Shown here: one piece after another, positions 1 through 5,632 of the stretch | How positions within the stretch are numbered: the stretch's first letter is position 1 | Layout of the letters: each line of letters begins with the position of its first letter | IMG/VR virus record: IMGVR_UViG_3300006101_000064 | Span: 1 to 24,115 of that record | Source of the DNA: a virus | Length of the DNA: 24,115 nt | Direction: 5' to 3' (one strand) | The notes under the pieces: model-generated | What the model was told of the DNA's origin: nothing | The model's input: the letters and a program-made list of their open reading frames with translations, nothing else | Database searches by the model: none | Position numbers and translations under genes: made by a program

Positions 1-930
1 ATCGACGCACCAAACATCGAGCTTGGCGAGTTAGGTATACCAATCCCTGATCACGCAACAAAAACAACTCGTATGTATCCAAACGAGCAATGGGGTTTTC
101 ATCTCAACGAGCCACTTGTTATCTTTATTGACGAGTTCACCAAAGGTCATCAAGCAGTTCAGAATATGTTGCATCCTATGCTCAACGAACCACGTATGAT
201 CATGGGCATACCGTTACATCCCGAAACTATTGTTGTAACCGCAGGTAACTTTACAGGCGACGGAGTAGGCGACAACATGAAGGCGCATAGCCGTAACCGA
301 GTATCAGTTGTTGCAGTACGCAAGCCACACGCAGGCTTTAACGTAGATGGTTCCGTTGATGAAGACTCATGGGGCGCATGGGCAATCAAGCATGACATAG
401 CCCCCGAGATTCTTGCATGGGTTAAGGAAACACCACATACTCTTGCATCATATCTTGACCCTGCACAAAGCGGTAACAAGTACATCTTCAATCCGAAGGA
501 AGCACAGAAGTCTTTTGTTAGTCCACGTTCCCTTGCTAGAGCATCGCATATTTTGAAACGCAGATCCCAAAGCACCGAAAACGCAATCATTACTGCGCTC
601 GAAGGTACGATAGGCGCACCTGCATCACGTGATCTTATGGCATACGTTAAGGTGGCTGACAGCTTACCGACGTGGGAATCCATAGTGCGTGACCCTGACG
701 TAGCGACTGTTCCGTCATCACCTGCGGCTCTGTGTTTACTTGCGTTTAGCGCCGTTCAACGCGTCGACCGAGACTCAATCGGTAAGTTCTTTACGTATCT
801 CAAACGTACACCGAAAGAGTTGCAGTCCGTGTTCTGTTTGACTGGCATGGCTAACGCTGACAAGAAGAAGCTATTCATGACTAGCCAATCGTTCATTGAC
901 TGGATGCGTACCAATCAATACTTATTCTAA
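1..930 (+). CDS. MoxR-type AAA+ ATPase, C-terminal part (gene runs off the left edge)
   Basis: The frame is open from base 1, so the Met at 73 is internal and the true start lies before the window; 309 residues are visible. Walker B reads VIFIDEF (about bases 118-138), a sensor-1-like VVTAGN follows at about 232-249, and SRNRV at about 289-303 fits the arginine-finger position. The Walker A must be upstream. In the MoxR family such ATPases remodel or load metal into target complexes together with a VWA-domain partner. The next gene encodes exactly that kind of partner, which supports the call. The remaining C-terminal 200 residues are the expected helical lid and an unassigned extension. The family call is confident; the substrate is unknown. 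Confidence 0.8.
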   Translation: MDAPNIELGELGIPIPDHATKTTRMYPNEQWGFHLNEPLVIFIDEFTKGHQAVQNMLHPMLNEPRMIMGIPLHPETIVVTAGNFTGDGVGDNMKAHSRNRVSVVAVRKPHAGFNVDGSVDEDSWGAWAIKHDIAPEILAWVKETPHTLASYLDPAQSGNKYIFNPKEAQKSFVSPRSLARASHILKRRSQSTENAIITALEGTIGAPASRDLMAYVKVADSLPTWESIVRDPDVATVPSSPAALCLLAFSAVQRVDRDSIGKFFTYLKRTPKELQSVFCLTGMANADKKKLFMTSQSFIDWMRTNQYLF

Positions 931-934
931 ACAC

Positions 935-961
935 GACAGAGTAACACTTTGTAACTTTGTC
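935..961. repeat. 27-bp palindrome, copy 1
   Basis: The left arm is GACAGAGTAACA, the spacer is CTT and the right arm is TGTAACTTTGTC; 10 of 12 arm positions pair. It starts 5 bp after the ATPase stop and ends 18 bp before the ATG of the VWA gene. Near-identical copies lie at 2535-2561 and 4496-4522. It could act as an operator or as an mRNA hairpin. Confidence 0.75.
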
Positions 962-979
962 TCAACCAAGGAAATATAA

Positions 980-2173
980 ATGAGTAACTTAACTGCAGAA
1001 CAACGCATCGAAAGATGCCACGTTCAATTAATGAAACACCCAAGCTTTTGCTTGTTCTCAGGTTTGTTTATGGTGGGTAAGGTTAGTGTCGATGACAAGA
1101 CACCGACTGCTAAAACCAACGGTCTTGACGTAACATACGGCAGAGATTTTGTTGGCTCACTCAACGACAAACAACTAGGCTTTCTTATTCTCCACGAGAA
1201 TATGCACAAAGCGTATCGTCACCTGGTCGTTTGGAAGACTCTATACAAGCGTAATAGATGGCTTGCCAATGCAGCGTGCGACTACGTTATTAACTTACAA
1301 CTCATGGACTATGACCCACATGGACAGGACATCGAGTTCCCAACCGATAAGGATGGCAACCAGATTGGTCTCGTTGATGAGAAGTATCGGGGCATGGATG
1401 CACACCAAGTGTTTCTTAAATTACTTGAGGAACATGGCGACGTTCAACCCCCCGATGGTGACGAAGGACTCGACGATCATGACTGGGAAAGTGCGGAGGA
1501 GATGACCGACAAGGAGAAAGAAGAAGCGGCGAAGGAAATCGAAGATGCTCTACGTCAGGGTCAGATACTTGTTGGCAAGATGAAGGGTAACGTATCACGT
1601 GAGGTTCAAGACTTACTTACGCCGAAGGTAGATTGGAAAGAAGCATTGCGTGACTTTATCAAATCAACAACTGCAGGTAAAGACCAGACGACATGGCGAC
1701 GACTGCACAAGCGGTACATCGGTATGGATATTGTTATGCCTAGCACATTCGACGAGAAAGTCGGACCTATTACTGTGGCAATAGATACGTCAGGAAGTAT
1801 CGGCCACGAGGAACTCGCTCAATTCTTATCCGAGGTTAAGCTAATCTGTGAAGAAGTCAGACCTGAGAAGTTGGACATACTGTACTGGGATACTCGCGTA
1901 GCAGGGCATGAGGTTTACTCCGATGCCGAACTTGCTAATGTTGTTTACGTAACCGAAGCCAAGGGCGGTGGTGGTACTGAACCTTCGTGTGTACCTAAGT
2001 ATATGCGCAAGCACAACATGACTCCCGAGTGTCTTATTATGCTAACAGATGGTTACATTGGCGACCAGACTCGCAACGACTGGTCAATCAATTCTCCAAT
2101 CATGTGGTGTATCAAAGGCAACAACCACTTCGACAACGCTAGCGTGACAGGAAAGGTTGTTCATGTCGAGTGA
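980..2173 (+). CDS. DUF2201-type putative metallopeptidase with VWA domain (MoxR partner)
   Basis: 397 residues. The N-terminal half carries HExxH at residues 72-76 (HENMH) and, downstream, an NAACDYVIN segment at about 97-105, as in the putative metallopeptidase domain of DUF2201 proteins. Residues 155-200 are acidic and low in complexity, probably a linker. The C-terminal half is a VWA-like domain with a MIDAS: D269-T-S271-G-S273, T333 in a GGGGTEP turn and D357 in LTDGY. VWA domains bind protein partners through a metal ion, and this type usually sits beside a MoxR ATPase, as here. The start has a good SD (AAGGAAA). Whether the HExxH site is catalytic cannot be told from sequence. The target complex in a phage is unknown. 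Confidence 0.8.
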   Translation: MSNLTAEQRIERCHVQLMKHPSFCLFSGLFMVGKVSVDDKTPTAKTNGLDVTYGRDFVGSLNDKQLGFLILHENMHKAYRHLVVWKTLYKRNRWLANAACDYVINLQLMDYDPHGQDIEFPTDKDGNQIGLVDEKYRGMDAHQVFLKLLEEHGDVQPPDGDEGLDDHDWESAEEMTDKEKEEAAKEIEDALRQGQILVGKMKGNVSREVQDLLTPKVDWKEALRDFIKSTTAGKDQTTWRRLHKRYIGMDIVMPSTFDEKVGPITVAIDTSGSIGHEELAQFLSEVKLICEEVRPEKLDILYWDTRVAGHEVYSDAELANVVYVTEAKGGGGTEPSCVPKYMRKHNMTPECLIMLTDGYIGDQTRNDWSINSPIMWCIKGNNHFDNASVTGKVVHVE

Positions 2174-2387
2174 GATAAAAGATTGGTGTGTAATTCGGGT
2201 CTATCACCGTAGGCTCGAAACAGTCAGCAACGACTTTGTGCGGTACGAAGCCGCCAACGTATTCAATGCTCCACCACACAAGCGTATGGGTGTGGAGTAC
2301 TTGACCAAAGAAGAAGCAGAAGCAATGGCTAAATTTTTAAACTTTATTGAGGAATCAAATGAAAGAAACGATAGTACCCCAAGGTAG
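2163..2387 (+). CDS. Small hypothetical protein, 74 aa
   Basis: The ATG at 2163 overlaps the VWA stop by 11 bp and is preceded by AGGAAAGG; a TTG two codons earlier is less likely. The product is mixed and charged, with a KEEAEAMAKFLNFIEE helix near the C-terminus. There is no Cys cluster, membrane segment or motif that I recognise. Its position suggests translation coupled to the VWA gene. It may be a host-takeover accessory protein, but no function can be assigned. Confidence 0.6.
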   Translation: MSSEIKDWCVIRVYHRRLETVSNDFVRYEAANVFNAPPHKRMGVEYLTKEEAEAMAKFLNFIEESNERNDSTPR

Positions 2388-2544
2388 GAAGTTAGACAAC
2401 AAAGTAAACATAAGTCTTAACCGTGAGACCGTTGAACAGTTGGCGAAGTTCAAAGACAGACTCGGAGAAGTGCTGGGTGTAGAGCTATCCTATGCTCAAG
2501 CTATACAGTACTTAATTAAACATCAACCAACCAAGACAGAGTAA
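2359..2544 (+). CDS. Ribbon-helix-helix-like small DNA-binding protein, 61 aa
   Basis: The ATG at 2359 has a good SD (GAGGA, about 5 nt upstream) and overlaps the preceding gene. The pattern fits an RHH fold: a short strand (KVNISL, residues 15-20), a helix (NRETVEQLAKFKDRLGEVLG, 21-40), and then a second helix starting LSYAQAIQYLIKH (43-55). RHH proteins of this size are usually dimeric repressors that bind palindromes. The stop codon of this gene lies inside palindrome copy 2, so autoregulation or regulation of the DUF3150 gene is plausible. The fold call is by pattern only, without a profile search, and the operator link is inference. Confidence 0.5.
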   Translation: MKETIVPQGRKLDNKVNISLNRETVEQLAKFKDRLGEVLGVELSYAQAIQYLIKHQPTKTE

Positions 2545-2561
2545 CAGTTTGTAACTTTGTC
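2535..2561. repeat. 27-bp palindrome, copy 2
   Basis: The left arm is GACAGAGTAACA, the spacer is GTT and the right arm is TGTAACTTTGTC. It differs from copy 1 by one spacer base. It overlaps the end of the RHH-like gene (its TAA is in the left arm) and ends 26 bp before the ATG of the DUF3150-like gene. Confidence 0.75.
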
Positions 2562-2587
2562 CATCTTTAATACACAGGAGAATTCAT

Positions 2588-3457
2588 ATGACAACAGAAA
2601 ACAGTATTTCAATCGCATCATCATCAATGCTAGTAGAGTTATCAATCAGTACTTGGACTGCACGTAAGTTAGACAAGCGTGTATCAGCCGAGGTTGATCT
2701 CGCAAAGGGTACTAAGACACAGGCAGGTAACTACAACAAGAATCTGCTTGCAGGTACAGGGGTGTTGGAAAACATTACCAAGTACGCATCCAATGCGAGA
2801 GCATGGCATATTAAACAAACATTACCTTGGTCTGACAGTGGCTTGCGTTTGTTACCGATGACTAACTTCATTGCGTACAAGGAACAACTCAATCAGCTAG
2901 AACAGAACTACGACGCTTTAGTTTCTAAGTTCCTGATAGCCTACCCTGAGTTGGTATCAGCAGCTGCGTTTCAATTAGGTTCACTCTTTAATAGAGACGA
3001 GTACCCTGAGTCACACAAGATTGCAACCAAGTTCAAGTTCTCTTACAACTTCCTTCCAGTACCAATGGCAGGTGACTTCCGTATCGACATCAACGAAGAA
3101 GCGAAGAACGAGATCATCGAGTCATGCCGTAAGATGTATGACGAGCGTCTTAACAACGCAATGCGTGATGCGTGGACTAGGTTGCACACTTGCCTCATTC
3201 ACTTGAGCGAGAGGTTAGCCCCAACCGAACAAGGTGAACGTAAGATATTCAGAGACACATTAGTAGAGAATACGAAAGAGTTACTGGAGTTATTAAAACA
3301 TTTTAATCTCACACATGACCCGAAGCTTGATCAGGCTAGGCAGGAATTGCAACAAGCGTTAGGCGCACACACGGCTGACACATTGCGTGACATGGAGATG
3401 GCACGTGAGACAGTCAAGGCTAGAGTCGATGAGATTCTTGGTAAATTTAATTGGTAA
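2588..3457 (+). CDS. Probable DUF3150 protein, 289 aa
   Basis: It starts at an ATG after ACAGGAG. The product is largely helical and soluble, with no membrane segment. The N-terminus has a SISTWTARKLDKRVS segment and the central part is rich in aromatics, with a LPWSDSGLRLLP turn at about 77-88, followed by long charged helices and a coiled-coil-prone C-terminus (about 200-285). This architecture, and its place right after a MoxR ATPase and a VWA protein, fits DUF3150, a family of unknown role that often travels with those genes in phages. It may be the third subunit or the client of the MoxR-VWA pair. The family call rests on memory of the pattern and is moderate. Confidence 0.55.
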   Translation: MTTENSISIASSSMLVELSISTWTARKLDKRVSAEVDLAKGTKTQAGNYNKNLLAGTGVLENITKYASNARAWHIKQTLPWSDSGLRLLPMTNFIAYKEQLNQLEQNYDALVSKFLIAYPELVSAAAFQLGSLFNRDEYPESHKIATKFKFSYNFLPVPMAGDFRIDINEEAKNEIIESCRKMYDERLNNAMRDAWTRLHTCLIHLSERLAPTEQGERKIFRDTLVENTKELLELLKHFNLTHDPKLDQARQELQQALGAHTADTLRDMEMARETVKARVDEILGKFNW

Positions 3458-3466
3458 GGAAATATT

Positions 3467-4336
3467 ATGTTAACAATAAACAGAGATCAACTAAACATAG
3501 ACAAACGGCAGACACCGATACATCCTGATTTGGAGAAGTTTGCAACGCAAGTATCATTCGCTAAACCTTTGTGTACATTTATAGCATTGAAAGATTGTTT
3601 TAAGAACGTATACCATGAAGGGAATTGGAGTGACTATATATACAAGCTACATATCTACCAAAACGGTGATAAGGTAGGCGAAGTATTTGTAGATACCCAT
3701 TACAAGCAAGGTACTAACGAGCGTGAATCAATCTACGGCATCAAGTCTTTTCGCATAGAAAAAAGCCGAGGTGATCGTAACTCAACTACATCCAGAGATA
3801 TGAAGGTAGCCCTACGTATTGCTAAGAAAACGCTTGTTGCGAGAGAGCTGGAAGAAATGCGTAGTGTCATTGACGACAAGGTACGTGGTTGCATCGGTAA
3901 TATAATGTACCGCACGACAGGTATGTTGACGTACACTATGGATATAAACCATGAAGCCCAGTTGTATGCAATATCAGCGTATCAAGCTAGGAAGAAAGGC
4001 GAAACAACTGTTACTGTACCTGCGCATCCCGTGACTGTAACCGCTAGCAAGCTTAACGACCACACCATTGCGTGCGATTTGTATATGGAAATATATGCAC
4101 TTAAACAGTATCTCAAAGCTAACACAGGATACGGCATTAAAGTAATGGCTGACGACAGTATCATAATGCTAACGTATAGTACGGGCGAATTGTCTCGCTT
4201 AAGTTCTTATCATGAGTTACCCGATAGTATTCAGTCTAAGTTTGCGATGTTCAAGGTACTCAAGGATGACGAGCCGTATGCGCATCTTGGTTGTAAATTT
4301 AACGAGAATATATTTTATATAGCCCCCGATACTTGA
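3467..4336 (+). CDS. Hypothetical protein, 289 aa
   Basis: It starts 9 bp after the DUF3150-like gene, with SD AAGGAAA. I do not recognise it. The N-terminal half looks like alternating strands (YKLHIYQNGDKVGEVFVDTHY, about 47-67), the middle has a KKTLVARELEEMRSVIDDKVRG helix, and the C-terminal part is mixed. There is no Cys cluster, membrane span or nuclease motif. It closes the MoxR-VWA operon, so it may be part of that system. Its TGA stop overlaps an extended -10 promoter for the region downstream. Confidence 0.6.
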   Translation: MLTINRDQLNIDKRQTPIHPDLEKFATQVSFAKPLCTFIALKDCFKNVYHEGNWSDYIYKLHIYQNGDKVGEVFVDTHYKQGTNERESIYGIKSFRIEKSRGDRNSTTSRDMKVALRIAKKTLVARELEEMRSVIDDKVRGCIGNIMYRTTGMLTYTMDINHEAQLYAISAYQARKKGETTVTVPAHPVTVTASKLNDHTIACDLYMEIYALKQYLKANTGYGIKVMADDSIIMLTYSTGELSRLSSYHELPDSIQSKFAMFKVLKDDEPYAHLGCKFNENIFYIAPDT

Positions 4337-4342
4337 TACAAT
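4334..4342 (+). promoter_or_regulatory. Candidate extended -10 promoter
   Basis: The sequence TGATACAAT matches TGnTAnAAT. The TG is also part of the stop codon of the 289-residue gene. There is no good -35 at 16-18 bp, as is typical of extended -10 promoters. The predicted start at about 4349 would transcribe the structured region that ends at the 4466-4491 terminator. Confidence 0.35.
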
Positions 4343-4348
4343 ACACAC

Positions 4349-4491
4349 AGAATCCTCCTGTGGATTTCTCTGGACTGTGATACGTTGACCTAACAGATGT
4401 TTGCGTAACTAAAACAAGTCTCTCCTCACCGCAAGTAGGATGCGGAATCTGTTTAGCCTACACACTAAGCCCTCCTCGTGAGGGCTTTTTT
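4349..4491 (+). ncRNA. Candidate structured small RNA, about 140 nt
   Basis: No ORF of note lies here. The predicted transcript can form three elements in order. First is a hairpin at 4348-4372 (CAGAATCC with GGATTTCTCTG, with a 3-nt bulge). Second is a long-range stem, 4390-4398 (CTAACAGAT) with 4447-4456 (ATCTGTTTAG), that encloses a 5-bp hairpin at 4429-4445 (CCGCA/TGCGG). Third is the terminator hairpin. Together with an extended -10 motif at the 5' side, this is the layout of a standalone sRNA. It could equally be the structured 3' UTR of the upstream operon. I do not recognise a known RNA family or tRNA fold. Confidence 0.35.
4466..4491 (+). terminator. Rho-independent terminator
   Basis: A perfect 7-bp stem, AGCCCTC/GAGGGCT, with a CTCGT loop is followed by six T residues. 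It ends the left operon and/or the candidate sRNA. The same five-base loop occurs in the terminator at 17540-17566. Confidence 0.85.
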
Positions 4492-4495
4492 ATTG

Positions 4496-4522
4496 GACAA
4501 AGTTACATATTGTTACTTTGTC
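4496..4522. repeat. 27-bp palindrome, copy 3 (most symmetric)
   Basis: The left arm is GACAAAGTTACA, the spacer is TAT and the right arm is TGTTACTTTGTC. It pairs at 11 of 12 positions, and an outer G/C pair extends it to 4495-4523. It sits just after the terminator and about 30 bp upstream of a -35 element, a good place for an operator or activator site. Confidence 0.8.
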
Positions 4523-4571
4523 CTATTAGGGTTTTTTCCTAAAATATTTCTTGCAAAACCCTAGATTTAGG
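4522..4571. promoter_or_regulatory. Imperfect dyad overlapping the -35/spacer: possible operator
   Basis: The left arm CCTATTAGGGTTTT (4522-4535) is the reverse complement of AAAACCCTAGATTTAGG (4555-4571), apart from 2-3 extra bases. The right arm covers the stretch between the -35 and -10 of the promoter at 4551-4579, so a protein bound here would block RNA polymerase. This is inference from position. Confidence 0.4.
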
Positions 4572-4579
4572 ACTATACT
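4551..4579 (+). promoter_or_regulatory. Sigma70-like promoter for the nuclease/polymerase operon
   Basis: TTGCAA (4551-4556) and TATACT (4574-4579) are separated by 17 bp. Transcription would start near 4586, about 28 nt upstream of the ATG at 4614. It lies just after a terminator and before a long same-strand operon, which fits. Confidence 0.6.
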
Positions 4580-4613
4580 ATGTCAAGTCTTAAAACAATA
4601 CAGGAAAAGCGAG

Positions 4614-4946
4614 ATGGCACAAACACCAGAAGCTAAGGTAAAGCGAAGCGTCACCGACTTATTAGACAAGTATAACGTCTATTACTTCAAGCCTGCCACT
4701 GGCGGATATGGTAGATCAGGTGTGCCCGATATAGTAGGGTGCTTTCATGGGTACTTCATAGCTATTGAATGCAAAGCCAACGGCGCAAAACCAACCGCAC
4801 TACAAGAACGTGAACTCAAACGCATATATGAACACGGCGGTGTCACTGCCGTTGTAGGCGACGATGACGACTTAGACTTACTCAAGAAAAGCCTCGACAC
4901 AATTTTGTTTGTCCGTTCGAGCCAGTTCCCTAAAAGGGAACAATAA
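4614..4946 (+). CDS. VRR-NUC domain nuclease, 110 aa
   Basis: The frame is also open from a TTG at 4551, but that lies in the promoter; the ATG at 4614 follows CAGGAAAAG and is the better start. The short PD-(D/E)XK fold of the VRR-NUC type is clear: GVPDI at 36-40 (catalytic D39), IECK at 51-54 (E52, K54) and Q64 in the following helix. Standalone phage VRR-NUC proteins are structure-specific endonucleases, some of them Holliday-junction resolvases. Being the first gene before a DNA polymerase fits a role in resolving or processing replication intermediates. The family is confident; the exact substrate is not. Confidence 0.85.
   Translation: MAQTPEAKVKRSVTDLLDKYNVYYFKPATGGYGRSGVPDIVGCFHGYFIAIECKANGAKPTALQERELKRIYEHGGVTAVVGDDDDLDLLKKSLDTILFVRSSQFPKREQ
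4925..4941. repeat. Perfect 6-bp inverted repeat at the end of the VRR-NUC gene
   Basis: GTTCCC, the spacer TAAAA and GGGAAC form a 17-bp dyad ending just before the stop codon. No T-run follows, so it is not a classical terminator. It may be an mRNA hairpin. Confidence 0.4.
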
Positions 4947-4970
4947 CATCACTCTAGCCCAAGGAAAAAT

Positions 4971-5426
4971 ATGAACGCAGGAATTGAAATTTTAATCAAA
5001 CGAATGGAAACTAACCCCGAGGAATTTTTAGATCACCCCGAGATAGATACGTTTAGTCATTGGCATACGATTGTACGAGAATTTGAAGGCGCATTTACAA
5101 AAGAAGATTTAGATGCTTATAACGAAGCACGTAGACAAATGCTTGAAAAACAATTTACCGAAACAGTACTATCAATGCTTACAGAAGGGAAGGATAGACT
5201 CCCAAAGCAACACTTCATAACAAGACCCAGCGGTACTCTTTCGGCTGGTCAGACTCAAGGGGGGTATTCAATTCATAAAATTAATAACCAAACATACACT
5301 CAAGCAGATTTAACTTCGCACTTGTTAGCTATTCAAAACAATGTGCTTAGACAAACTGATTTCAAACACACAGTACAGACGAAGGACACACTATGGAACA
5401 AGATCAAAAACATATTGAGCAAATGA
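4971..5426 (+). CDS. Hypothetical protein, 151 aa (paralog of the next gene)
   Basis: The ATG at 4971 follows AAGGAAAAAT. The first 70 residues align with the 79-residue product downstream: both have MNxGI...RMETxPEEF, then a helix ending in a conserved FT-TxVxxM segment. The remaining 80 residues (Q/T/N-rich, with HKINNQTYTQADLTSHLLAIQNNVLRQ) are unique to this copy and may be an added module. It is acidic and soluble, without Cys clusters. I do not recognise a named family or function. Its position just before the polymerase may mean a replication accessory, but nothing in the sequence shows that. Confidence 0.6.
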   Translation: MNAGIEILIKRMETNPEEFLDHPEIDTFSHWHTIVREFEGAFTKEDLDAYNEARRQMLEKQFTETVLSMLTEGKDRLPKQHFITRPSGTLSAGQTQGGYSIHKINNQTYTQADLTSHLLAIQNNVLRQTDFKHTVQTKDTLWNKIKNILSK

Positions 5427-5632
5427 ACGATGGCATTGCAATAGTATTGCAACGCATGGAGACACATCCCGAAGAATTTTTTGGCACAGAAGACAAATGG
5501 AAGTTTATCTTTAAAGATTACTTTAGAGACTCAATGACCGAAACCGAAAAGGGTTTGATGTTTGACAAGATGAAGAAATTACGTCGTGCTGAGTTTACTA
5601 CGCTAGTAATGAAAACAATGGTGGAAGACTAA
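5393..5632 (+). CDS. Hypothetical protein, 79 aa (paralog of the previous gene)
   Basis: There are two possible starts. ATG 5393 has SD GAAGGA six bases upstream. ATG 5423 forms an ATGA overlap with the previous stop and would align exactly with the paralog's MNxGI N-terminus. The SD favours 5393. The product carries RMETHPEEF, a lysine- and aromatic-rich middle and a C-terminal FTTLVMKTMVED helix. It ends in a TAATG overlap with the DNA polymerase gene, so the two should be translated together. It looks like a tandem duplication of the upstream gene's N-terminal module; the function is unknown. Confidence 0.6.
   Translation: MEQDQKHIEQMNDGIAIVLQRMETHPEEFFGTEDKWKFIFKDYFRDSMTETEKGLMFDKMKKLRRAEFTTLVMKTMVED

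Noticed and set aside
159-683. 174-codon minus-strand frame opposite the MoxR ATPase
   Set aside because: The + frame carries Walker B and sensor motifs; the antisense product has no recognisable features.
4349-4470. tRNA or tmRNA in the non-coding region
   Set aside because: No cloverleaf, no T-loop consensus and no CCA end could be found; the stems seen do not fit a tRNA.
4337-4613. CRISPR array or iteron-type origin
   Set aside because: No short direct repeats with regular spacers, and the palindrome occurs only once in this region.
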